Source of the DNA: Aquimarina sp. Aq107
GTDB taxonomy: Bacteria; Bacteroidota; Bacteroidia; Flavobacteriales; Flavobacteriaceae
Direction: 5' to 3'
Assembly (NCBI RefSeq): GCF_943733665.1
Contig: NZ_OX030782.1
Span: 640,001 to 704,000, forward strand
DNA length: 64,000 bases
Position 1 is the first letter of the stretch. Every line of letters starts with the position of its first letter. Shown here in pieces: positions 35,924 to 43,494 of this stretch. Under the pieces are notes generated by a model, which made no database searches, was not told where the DNA came from, and saw only the letters and a list, made by a program, of their open reading frames with translations. The position numbers and the translations under genes are program-made.

Positions 35924-37954
35924 TTATTTTTTTAATATAACTTCTACAACACCATTTTCACCTTTAGAACCAAATTTAGTAATTGCTTTTAAGGATTTAT
36001 AGACATTTACAGATGCTATATTATCCGGATTTATTTTAGTGAGTTCACCGTATTTAGATTCTTTTCCGTTGATAAAAATTAAGGGCTTCGGTTCGTTGTC
36101 ATTAGATGATCCAATTTGGATATCCTTTTTGTCTATTCTAATGTCAAAACCAGTTTCTTTTTTTGTTTTCTTTTTTGTTGTAATATGAATGACACCATCT
36201 TCTCCTTTTTTTCCATATTTCATTACATTTTCTTTTCCTTTGGATACATTTATACTCTGTATCTCATCAGATTTTAGCTTTTTTACTTCTTTTTTACTGG
36301 CTTCTTTTCCATCGATAATGTATAAAGGGTCTTTATCAGAATCACTATCAAAATCAAAAAGCGTTTTGCTGCCGTCGGAGTGAAAAGATAAATGACTTTG
36401 ATTATCATCAGTTTCTATAAAAATTGTATTTTTTCCATCTTTTTTTCGTGATACTTTTCTTTTTTTCTTTTTATCACCTTCTACAATAAAAATACTTTCT
36501 TTATCATCATCAGAATTAATTTCTATAATTTGTGTATCACTATGTTTACTTCCTTTACTCTTGCTAATCCAAATGTTATTGTTAGATTGTCCGATGTTTA
36601 TTTTGTCTTCTTTACTATCATAGGATAAAACGAATGGTGTAATTGGAGAATCATTTGATAATGAAAAATTGGTATTACTTTTTTTAGAGGATACATCAAC
36701 GCTGATGCTATTGATGTCATTGTTGTTGTCACGTTTGACTTCACTAAAAATTACTGTTACATCATATTCATTTTTTAAAATCCGCTTTATTTTTTCTAGG
36801 TCTTTTTTTGTGGATTTCTTATTGATTACAAACTCAATCGTATTTTTCTTACTTTTTACAAGGACTTCTTTTTTTACATCTGTTTCGTTTTCTTCAGTTT
36901 TTTCTTGTTTAGGAAACTTAGTTGATAGGATTGCTTTTTCTTTATTAGGTGTATTGTTGTTCGGGTATTCTTTTTTAGAATCCTCTTTCTTTTCTATAGG
37001 GAATTTCTCCTTTTTAATAATATTATCAGTCTCATTAGGTACTATATCTTCTATAGTAGTTGTAGCTTGATCAGAAGTGTTGTTTTGGATATATTGTATT
37101 TCTGTTTTAGTATTAAAGCTCCATAAAAATAAACTTAGAAGTGGTAAGATGATTGTTGCTTTCCATAGATTTTGATTTTTTGATTCTTTTTTGTTTAACA
37201 TAACGATTCGTTTTTTGATTAATGATTGATAAAAATTATTAGTGATTGATGAATAATTATTTGATGATACTTTGACCAGTGTTAACTGATATTCTTTTTT
37301 TGAAGGGATATCTCGAACAGCCTCTTGATCTGCGATAAATTCTAAATTTTGTTGTAAACTTTTTTTGTATATCCAGGAAAAAGGATTGATCCACTGAAAT
37401 ATCACAAAAATATTAGCGATCAGTATATCCAGTGTGTGATATTGTTTAGCATGAATTTTTTCATGTTTTATGATCATTTCTAATTCTTTAGACTCGTGTA
37501 AAGTGGGATTAAATATGATGTATTTAAAGAAAGAAAATGGAGCAATATCTTCTTCGGTTTTTAAGAAAGAAAACCCATTATTTCGTTTATTAGGACTTTT
37601 TTTAAATATCCTTTGTAAGGATACAAGTTGAAAAATAAATCGTATCAATAAAATGGAGGTAATAGTGATATATATGCTAAAGACTATAACCCACCAGTCT
37701 ATCGGCGTTGTCTGATTTTCGGGAGTAGAAGTAGTTGAAGAGTTAACTTCTATTATTTGAAAATTAGGTTGTTCTATAAATTCTATTGCTGTGAATTCTA
37801 AGAGTGGCAGTAATAGAGCGCTTACAATTCCTGTAAGTAAGAAGTGTCTATTAACTGTAAAGAAAGTGTCCTTTCTTAAAAGAAAAAAATAAACAAGGTA
37901 AAATAAGGATAATACAATACTGGACTTAACTAAATAGATTAAAAAAGCTTCCAT
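35924..37954 (-). CDS. M56-family (BlaR1-like) membrane metallopeptidase sensor with C-terminal plug-like modules
   Basis: A 676-residue inner-membrane protein. Transmembrane segments lie at about residues 5-25, 36-55, 90-110 and 270-285. The zinc-protease motif HEKIH is at 164-168, with a downstream EFIADQEAV segment that fits the third-ligand region of M56 peptidases. After the last membrane segment comes a long charged linker, a TKKDLEKIKRILKNEYDV domain, and two plug-like modules (LYIIDGKEA...GVIHITTKK and LIFINGKES...GVVEVILKK). In the BlaR1/MecR1 family, ectodomain sensing activates cleavage that inactivates the BlaI repressor. The gene starts 4 nt after blaI, so the two are co-transcribed. 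The plug-like ectodomain in place of a penicillin-binding domain argues against beta-lactam sensing. Confidence 0.88.
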   Translation of the reverse strand: MEAFLIYLVKSSIVLSLFYLVYFFLLRKDTFFTVNRHFLLTGIVSALLLPLLEFTAIEFIEQPNFQIIEVNSSTTSTPENQTTPIDWWVIVFSIYITITSILLIRFIFQLVSLQRIFKKSPNKRNNGFSFLKTEEDIAPFSFFKYIIFNPTLHESKELEMIIKHEKIHAKQYHTLDILIANIFVIFQWINPFSWIYKKSLQQNLEFIADQEAVRDIPSKKEYQLTLVKVSSNNYSSITNNFYQSLIKKRIVMLNKKESKNQNLWKATIILPLLSLFLWSFNTKTEIQYIQNNTSDQATTTIEDIVPNETDNIIKKEKFPIEKKEDSKKEYPNNNTPNKEKAILSTKFPKQEKTEENETDVKKEVLVKSKKNTIEFVINKKSTKKDLEKIKRILKNEYDVTVIFSEVKRDNNNDINSISVDVSSKKSNTNFSLSNDSPITPFVLSYDSKEDKINIGQSNNNIWISKSKGSKHSDTQIIEINSDDDKESIFIVEGDKKKKRKVSRKKDGKNTIFIETDDNQSHLSFHSDGSKTLFDFDSDSDKDPLYIIDGKEASKKEVKKLKSDEIQSINVSKGKENVMKYGKKGEDGVIHITTKKKTKKETGFDIRIDKKDIQIGSSNDNEPKPLIFINGKESKYGELTKINPDNIASVNVYKSLKAITKFGSKGENGVVEVILKK

Positions 37955-37958
37955 AAGT

Positions 37959-38315
37959 TTATTTTTTTTGTTCGATTACATCTAAAATCTCTCTTAACTC
38001 TTCTGCGGTGATTTTTTCTTCTTTAGCGAAAAAAGAAACCATGTTCTTGTAAGAGTCATTAAAGTATTGGCTCATCGCTTTACTAACAAAGTTGTTTCTG
38101 TACATTTCTTTTGTGATAATAGGGAAGTATTGGTGTGTTTTCCCATATGCTTTATGATCAATGTATCCTTTTTCCTCTAGATTTCTTATGATAGTTGATA
38201 CCGTATTATAATGAACAGTGTTGTTTAATTCAGCTTGAACCTCTTTAGCAAAAGCTTTTTCTAATTTCCATAGCGCTTGCATAATCTCCTCTTCCTTATT
38301 AGTAAGTTTTTCCAT
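37959..38315 (-). CDS. BlaI/MecI/CopY-family transcriptional repressor
   Basis: A 118-residue winged-helix DNA-binding protein of normal family length. The N-terminal LTNKEEEIMQALWKLEKAF, the recognition region NTVHYNTVSTIIRNLEEKGY and the wing segment IDHKAYGKTHQYFPII are all typical. The C-terminal half (FFAKEEKITAEELREIL) is the dimerisation region that M56 proteases cut. It is first in an operon with the M56 gene. Three palindromes and a TATATTTG promoter element sit directly upstream, indicating autorepression. Confidence 0.93.
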   Translation of the reverse strand: MEKLTNKEEEIMQALWKLEKAFAKEVQAELNNTVHYNTVSTIIRNLEEKGYIDHKAYGKTHQYFPIITKEMYRNNFVSKAMSQYFNDSYKNMVSFFAKEEKITAEELREILDVIEQKK

Positions 38316-38335
38316 TTTATTTTTTTAGATGAGTT

Positions 38336-38343
38336 CAAATATA
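38336..38343 (-). promoter_or_regulatory. Promoter -7 element of the blaI operon
   Basis: On the minus strand this reads TATATTTG, an exact match to the Bacteroidota consensus TAnnTTTG, 20 bp upstream of the blaI ATG. The first of the three palindromes begins 2 bp upstream of it. Confidence 0.7.
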
Positions 38344-38344
38344 T

Positions 38345-38400
38345 AACTACATAATTAGTTTCACAACTATTTTTATAGTTATTTAACTATTTTAATAGTT
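38345..38400. promoter_or_regulatory. Three BlaI-type operator palindromes, AACTA-N6-TAGTT, at 20-bp period
   Basis: AACTACATAATTAGTT (38345-38360), AACTATTTTTATAGTT (38365-38380) and AACTATTTTAATAGTT (38385-38400) are each perfect in the 5-bp outer arms and start exactly 20 bp apart, so they lie on one face of the helix. They cover the region upstream of the blaI promoter and are also about 100 bp upstream of the divergent antiporter gene. They are the most likely binding sites of the adjacent repressor. Confidence 0.82.
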
Positions 38401-38498
38401 TTCGTTTGCTTTTTAAGCAGAATTGCTACTAAAAAATGATTGTTATATTCATTAGATATGGTATACTTATTTTATATTCGCAAACAAATTAACAGCAT

Positions 38499-39452
38499 AT
38501 GATTCAGAGTATACTTTTTGTAATTATAGGATTTGTACTTCTTGTAGTTGGAGGAGAGTATTTAGTGCGTTCTTCGGTAGCATTGTCGTTTAGATTAAAG
38601 CTTTCAAAAATGGTGATAGGCCTTACAGTAGTATCTTTTGCTACTTCTGCGCCAGAGTTGTTAGTTAGTTTACAGGCTGCTTTAGGAGGCTCTGCTGATC
38701 TTTCTTTGAGTAATGTGATTGGATCAAATGTTGCTAATATAGGGTTGGTTTTAGGTATAACTGCATTGATTGGTCCATTGGCTATAGATAAAGATTTTTA
38801 TAAGTTTAATTGGCCAGTGATGATGCTTTTGTCTTTAGTGCTTTATTTTTTCTTAGATAATGATGGTGTTCTTACCAGAGTTGAAGGAGGAGTGTTACTA
38901 GGATCACTTTTTGTGTATATGTTTTTGTTGATAAGAAGAGCAAGAAAGCACGCCGATAAAACGGCAGAAGATGTTGATGATTCGTTAGAAAAGATATCTA
39001 ATTTTAAAATGATTCTCTGGTTGCTCATTGGTGGTGTAGCTTTGTATTTTGGTTCGGAGTTGTTAGTAGAAGGAGCCAAGGATATAGCAACTAGAATGGG
39101 AGTTAGTGAAGCTGTGATTGGTCTTACGATGGTTGCAATTGGGACTAGTGTTCCTGAATTGGCGGCTTCAGTAATTGCAGCGTTGAAACAAGAAAAAGCA
39201 ATTTCTCTAGGCAATCTTATAGGCTCTAATATTTTTAATATAGCTTCAGTTTTAGGTGTTACTTCTTTAATTCAACCTATCGCTGTAACAGATACTCGTT
39301 TAATGAATATAGATATATTTTGGATGTTAGGATTTGCAATGATTCTATTGCCTTTGGCATTTATTCCTAAAAAAATGGTTTTAGGTAGACCAAAAGGTTT
39401 TTTGATCTTTTCTTGTTATTGCGTTTTTATTGCCTTAGTTTTTTTGAAGTAG
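38499..39452 (+). CDS. Calcium/sodium antiporter (CaCA family)
   Basis: A 317-residue inner-membrane exchanger with about ten transmembrane segments. The two inverted alpha repeats that define the CaCA family are clear: GLTVVSFATSAPELLVSLQA at 41-60 and GLTMVAIGTSVPELAASVIA at about 208-227. Each has the Glu of the PEL motif that coordinates cations. An acidic cytoplasmic loop (about 150-168) separates the halves. The organisation is like E. coli YrbG. The gene diverges from the blaI operon, so it could also respond to that repressor (inference). Confidence 0.93.
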   Translation: MIQSILFVIIGFVLLVVGGEYLVRSSVALSFRLKLSKMVIGLTVVSFATSAPELLVSLQAALGGSADLSLSNVIGSNVANIGLVLGITALIGPLAIDKDFYKFNWPVMMLLSLVLYFFLDNDGVLTRVEGGVLLGSLFVYMFLLIRRARKHADKTAEDVDDSLEKISNFKMILWLLIGGVALYFGSELLVEGAKDIATRMGVSEAVIGLTMVAIGTSVPELAASVIAALKQEKAISLGNLIGSNIFNIASVLGVTSLIQPIAVTDTRLMNIDIFWMLGFAMILLPLAFIPKKMVLGRPKGFLIFSCYCVFIALVFLK

Positions 39453-39660
39453 GTAATTCTTTTATGTTAGCTTAATGGTGTCTGTCAGTTTGTTTTAGGA
39501 TAATTTATTTGCTGTCGATTGATTTTTGCTTGTAATAGAAATTTACATACATATATAGATGAGGGATGTGTTTTATTGTTTCTTATATAATCTTTTGTTT
39601 TAATGATTAATTAGGATAACAGTATTGTAAATCTGTATTTTGTTCAGAAATAAGAGAATA

Positions 39661-39693
39661 AAAAAGCCTTCAAAGTACTTTGAAGGCTTTTTT
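39661..39693. terminator. Bidirectional terminator between the antiporter and glnA
   Basis: A perfect stem, aaaaagccttcaaag/ctttgaaggctttttt, with A-runs on one side and T-runs on the other, placed between convergent genes. Confidence 0.9.
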
Positions 39694-39731
39694 GCGTTTA
39701 ACAAATTTAGTTAGTTACTTGCTTAAAATCA

Positions 39732-40754
39732 TTAGGCAGTGATTGCTGAAACATCAGCGGTTTTTACAGTCTTAACAATTCTAGCAGCGATTTTATAAGG
39801 ATCACCATTAGATGCAGGACGACGATCTTCTAACCATCCTTTCCATCCATTCTCTACAGTGATAATAGGAATTCTTATTGAAGCTCCTCTATCTGATACT
39901 CCGTAAGAGAATTCATTAATAGATTGAGTTTCGTGTTCTCCTGTTAATCTTTGGTCATTAAATTCACCATAAACAGCAATGTGCTCTTTAGTTACTGGTC
40001 TAAATGCTTCACATATAGTTTCATAAACTTCTTTAGAACCACAAGTTCTTAATACTTCGTTAGAGAAGTTAGCGTGCATACCAGAACCATTCCAGTCACC
40101 TTTTACTGGTTTTGGGTGATATTCAATATAGTATCCATATTTTTCTGTAAGTCTATCTAGTAAGTATCTAGCTACCCATATTTCATCTCCAGCTTTCTTT
40201 GCTCCTTTAGAAAATAATTGAAATTCCCATTGTCCACTTGCAACTTCTTGGTTGATACCTTCGAAGTTAAGACCAGCATCAATACATAAATCAGCGTGTT
40301 CTTCTACAAAATCTCTACCATGAGTATTTCTACCTCCAACAGAACAATAATACATACCTTGTGGTCCAGGATATCCTCCAACAGGGAAACCTAAAGGTAA
40401 TTGAGTGTTTTTGTCCATAATAAAGTATTCCTGTTCGAAACCAAACCAGAAATCACCATCATCATCAATTGTAGCTCTTGCGTTAGATTCGTGTGGAGTT
40501 CCATCAGCATTAAGAACCTCAGTCATTACTAGGTATCCATTTCTTCTTGTTGGATCTGGATAAATAGCAACTGGTTTTAATAAACAGTCAGAAGATCCTC
40601 CTTCTGCTTGTTTTGTAGAACTACCATCAAAAGACCATACAGGACAATCTTCAAGCTTTCCACTAAAATCATCTTCAACTTTTGTTTTACTTCTTAGATT
40701 AGCAGTTGGCTTATAACCATCTAACCAAATGTATTCTAATTTAGCTTTACTCAT
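39732..40754 (-). CDS. glnA: Glutamine synthetase, GSII (eukaryote-like) type
   Basis: A 340-residue cytosolic enzyme forming glutamine from glutamate, ammonia and ATP. The ATG at 40754 (MSKAKLEY) is preferred over an upstream GTG. The beta-grasp part contains WSFDGSSTKQAEGGSSDCLL. The catalytic part contains FGFEQEYFIMD (metal-binding Glu), GDWNGSGMHANFS and NEFSYGVSDRGASIRIP. This length and motif set belong to GSII rather than the ~470-residue GSI. It is divergent from GSIII across a 220-bp shared regulatory region. Confidence 0.95.
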   Translation of the reverse strand: MSKAKLEYIWLDGYKPTANLRSKTKVEDDFSGKLEDCPVWSFDGSSTKQAEGGSSDCLLKPVAIYPDPTRRNGYLVMTEVLNADGTPHESNARATIDDDGDFWFGFEQEYFIMDKNTQLPLGFPVGGYPGPQGMYYCSVGGRNTHGRDFVEEHADLCIDAGLNFEGINQEVASGQWEFQLFSKGAKKAGDEIWVARYLLDRLTEKYGYYIEYHPKPVKGDWNGSGMHANFSNEVLRTCGSKEVYETICEAFRPVTKEHIAVYGEFNDQRLTGEHETQSINEFSYGVSDRGASIRIPIITVENGWKGWLEDRRPASNGDPYKIAARIVKTVKTADVSAITA

Positions 40755-40789
40755 AATTAACACTTTATAAATTGAACTCTTAAAGGTTT

Positions 40790-40797
40790 CAAAATTA
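40790..40797 (-). promoter_or_regulatory. Promoter -7 element of glnA
   Basis: On the minus strand this reads TAATTTTG, an exact TAnnTTTG match, 36 bp upstream of the chosen ATG. This also supports that start. Confidence 0.6.
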
Positions 40798-40865
40798 GTT
40801 TTATTTTGTGATAACGGAAAAAAAATAGGGGGTCAATTGTAGTTTTTTTATTAATTTTTATCAAC

Positions 40866-40885
40866 ACCCTACTTTTTTGTAGGGT
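40866..40885. promoter_or_regulatory. Palindrome ACCCTAC-N6-GTAGGGT in the shared glutamine synthetase control region
   Basis: A perfect 7-bp inverted repeat with a T6 spacer lies near the middle between the two divergent synthetase genes, about 65 bp upstream of the glnN promoter element and 70 bp from that of glnA. Its position suggests an operator for joint control. It could instead be a hairpin in a long leader. Confidence 0.5.
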
Positions 40886-40947
40886 ATTTTGGTTTTATTT
40901 TAATTTTTAAAGAACATTTTTTTAATATTAACAATAAAAACTTCTTT

Positions 40948-40955
40948 TATATTTG
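40948..40955 (+). promoter_or_regulatory. Promoter -7 element of glnN
   Basis: TATATTTG is an exact TAnnTTTG match, 19 bp upstream of the ATG. Confidence 0.65.
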
Positions 40956-40974
40956 TAAAAAAACTTATTCAATT

Positions 40975-43161
40975 ATGTCAACACTTAGATTCCAAGCATT
41001 AAAAGAAGCATTAAATCGTAGTTCTGTGGTAATTACAGAAACAGAACGTAGATCTGTCTTGTTTGGTGAGAATGTATTTAATCAATCAACGATGCTCCAA
41101 TATTTGACCAAGGACGCTTATAGCAGCGTTATGGATGCGATTGATCATGGAACTAAGATTGATAGAAGAATTGCCGATCAGATTGCATCTGCAATGAAGG
41201 ATTGGTCGTTGTCAAAAGGAGTAACTCATTATACACATTGGTTTCAACCTCTTACAGGAGCGACTGCAGAAAAACATGATGCGTTTTTCGAAACTATAGG
41301 TAATGGCTTAGGTATAGAAAAATTTGGTGGAGGTCAGTTGGTACAACAGGAGCCCGATGCTTCTTCTTTTCCTCATGGAGGTATTCGTAATACATTCGAG
41401 GCTAGGGGTTATACTGCTTGGGATCCTACATCTCCAGCATTTATTTATGGAACTACTTTGTGTATACCAACTGTATTTGTCGCTTATACAGGAGAAGCTC
41501 TAGATTATAAAACACCATTGTTAAGAGCTTTACAAGCAGTTGATACAGCAGCTACAGCAATTGCAAAGTATTTTGATAAAAATGTAAAAAAAGTAAATGC
41601 TTCCTTAGGATGGGAGCAGGAATATTTTTTAATAGATCGAGCTTTAGTAGAATCCCGTCCAGATCTTTTAATGACTGGTAGAACTCTTTTAGGACATTCC
41701 TCTGCCAAAGGGCAGCAGTTGGACGATCATTATTTTGGAAGTATTCCTAATAGAGCTTTGGCTTTTATGAGAGATTTAGAAGTGGAATGTATGTTATTGG
41801 GGATTCCAGTAAAAACTAGACATAATGAAGTGGCTCCTAATCAATTTGAACTTGCTCCTATTTATGAGGAAACGAATCTAGCAGTTGATCATAATTCTTT
41901 ATTAATGGATATTATGGAAAAAGTTGCTTCTAGACATAATCTAAAGGTTCTGCTACACGAAAAACCTTTTGCAGGAGTAAATGGGTCTGGTAAACATAAT
42001 AATTGGTCATTAAGTACAAATACAGGTGTAAATTTATTAGGGCCTGGTAAAACACCAATGAGTAATCTTCAGTTTTTAACATTTTTTATAAATACAATTA
42101 AGGCTATTAATGAGCACGAAGAGTTGATGAGAGCAGGAATAGCTTCGGCTAGTAATGATCATCGATTAGGAGCTAATGAAGCCCCACCTGCTATTATGTC
42201 TGTTTTTATAGGGGAGCAGCTTACTTCTGTACTAAAAGAATTAGAAGGTGTTACTGACGGTAAGTTATCTCCAAAAGAAAAAACGGATTTAAAGCTTAAT
42301 GTAGTTGGTAAAATTCCTGAAATCTTGCTAGATAATACGGATCGCAATAGAACATCTCCTTTTGCGTTTACTGGAAACAAGTTTGAATTCAGGGCGGTTG
42401 GGTCAAAAGCGAATTGTGCTAATCCGATGACTATATTAAATACTATTGTGGCAAAACAACTTGTGGAATTCAAGAAGGAGGTTGATGTACTAATCGATAA
42501 GAAAAGTCTAAAAAAGGATGAGGCGATCTTTAATGTATTAAGAGAGTATATTAAGCAATCTAAAAGTATTCTTTTTGAAGGAAATGGATATGGTGAGGCT
42601 TGGGAAAAAGAAGCTAAAAAGCGAGGTCTTAGTAATAATAAAACAACTCCAGAAGCATTAAAAGCTAAGGTTTCTAAAAAAACAATAGACCTTTTCGAAG
42701 AAATGGGTGTAATGAATAAAATAGAAGCAGAGGCACGTTATGAAATCGAAATTGAAGAATATGTAATGCGTATTCAGATTGAAGGTCGGGTATTGGGTGA
42801 TGTAGCAAGGAATCATATTATTCCTACGGCGATTAAATATCAAAACATGTTAATTAGTAATGTTTCTGGATTAAAAAATCTCTATGATAAAGATTTTAAG
42901 AAATATGCAAAAGAACAGATGGAGATTATAGAAGAAATTTCTAAACATATTGGTGAGATAAATACTAAAGTTAATGAAATGACCGAAGAACGAAGAAAAG
43001 CTAACAAATTATCTAATATAGAAAAGAAGGCCTTAGATTATTGTAAGAAAGTAAAACCTCTCTTTGATCAGATTCGATATAGTTGTGATGAATTAGAGTT
43101 GTTGGTAGATGATGAGTTGTGGCCTTTAACTAAGTACAGAGAGCTTCTTTTTACTAGATAG
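40975..43161 (+). CDS. glnN: Glutamine synthetase, type III
   Basis: A 728-residue enzyme with the length and motifs of GSIII, the dodecameric form common in Bacteroidota. Visible motifs are THWFQPLTGATAEKHDAF near residue 81, LGWEQEYFLID near 208, NGSGKHNNWSLST near 336 (ATP and metal binding), and ASNDHRLGANEAPPAI near 392. The C-terminal third is helical and charged, as usual. It runs divergently from the GSII gene. The two enzymes do the same reaction, so differential expression with nitrogen supply is likely (inference). Confidence 0.96.
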   Translation: MSTLRFQALKEALNRSSVVITETERRSVLFGENVFNQSTMLQYLTKDAYSSVMDAIDHGTKIDRRIADQIASAMKDWSLSKGVTHYTHWFQPLTGATAEKHDAFFETIGNGLGIEKFGGGQLVQQEPDASSFPHGGIRNTFEARGYTAWDPTSPAFIYGTTLCIPTVFVAYTGEALDYKTPLLRALQAVDTAATAIAKYFDKNVKKVNASLGWEQEYFLIDRALVESRPDLLMTGRTLLGHSSAKGQQLDDHYFGSIPNRALAFMRDLEVECMLLGIPVKTRHNEVAPNQFELAPIYEETNLAVDHNSLLMDIMEKVASRHNLKVLLHEKPFAGVNGSGKHNNWSLSTNTGVNLLGPGKTPMSNLQFLTFFINTIKAINEHEELMRAGIASASNDHRLGANEAPPAIMSVFIGEQLTSVLKELEGVTDGKLSPKEKTDLKLNVVGKIPEILLDNTDRNRTSPFAFTGNKFEFRAVGSKANCANPMTILNTIVAKQLVEFKKEVDVLIDKKSLKKDEAIFNVLREYIKQSKSILFEGNGYGEAWEKEAKKRGLSNNKTTPEALKAKVSKKTIDLFEEMGVMNKIEAEARYEIEIEEYVMRIQIEGRVLGDVARNHIIPTAIKYQNMLISNVSGLKNLYDKDFKKYAKEQMEIIEEISKHIGEINTKVNEMTEERRKANKLSNIEKKALDYCKKVKPLFDQIRYSCDELELLVDDELWPLTKYRELLFTR

Positions 43162-43494
43162 GTAAGAATTTACTGACCATTTATTTTTTTTGTTTTATTC
43201 TTAACAAAAAATTAATATCTGTTAAACCCTTGACAAAATCATATAAAACTCTGGTTTTTATGGCTTTTCCGTAATGCATTTTGTCGAATTCTTACAGAAT
43301 ATGTAAAAATACCCTTAAGGTTTTCATAAATTTGCTTTGTTCGGCAATAGCGCATAAATATTATTTGCAGAACGACTCCCCCAGATTTTTTATAAGGAAA
43401 GAGCGTTAGGTATTGATAAATATCTATCACTTAATCGTACACCCCAAAATGTTTATTAAGAATTGAATTATTAATCAAATTTAATATTTTACGT
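43162..43494. other. Control region of the curli operon
   Basis: 333 bp without a credible gene. A TAAATTTG element (43327-43334) matches the promoter consensus and would give a leader of about 150 nt. A minus-strand frame at 43239-43430 has no family features and is dismissed. No operator can be assigned. Confidence 0.45.

Noticed and set aside
36669-37070. 133-codon plus-strand frame inside the M56 gene
   Set aside because: It is antisense to the Lys- and Glu-rich linker, giving an artificial Ser/Phe/Leu-rich hydrophobic translation.
34762-38315. Beta-lactam resistance operon (blaI-blaR1)
   Set aside because: No penicillin-binding ectodomain in the M56 protein and no beta-lactamase gene nearby; only the signalling architecture is shared.
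43239-43430. 63-codon minus-strand frame upstream of the curli operon
   Set aside because: No conserved features; it lies in the probable curli promoter region.
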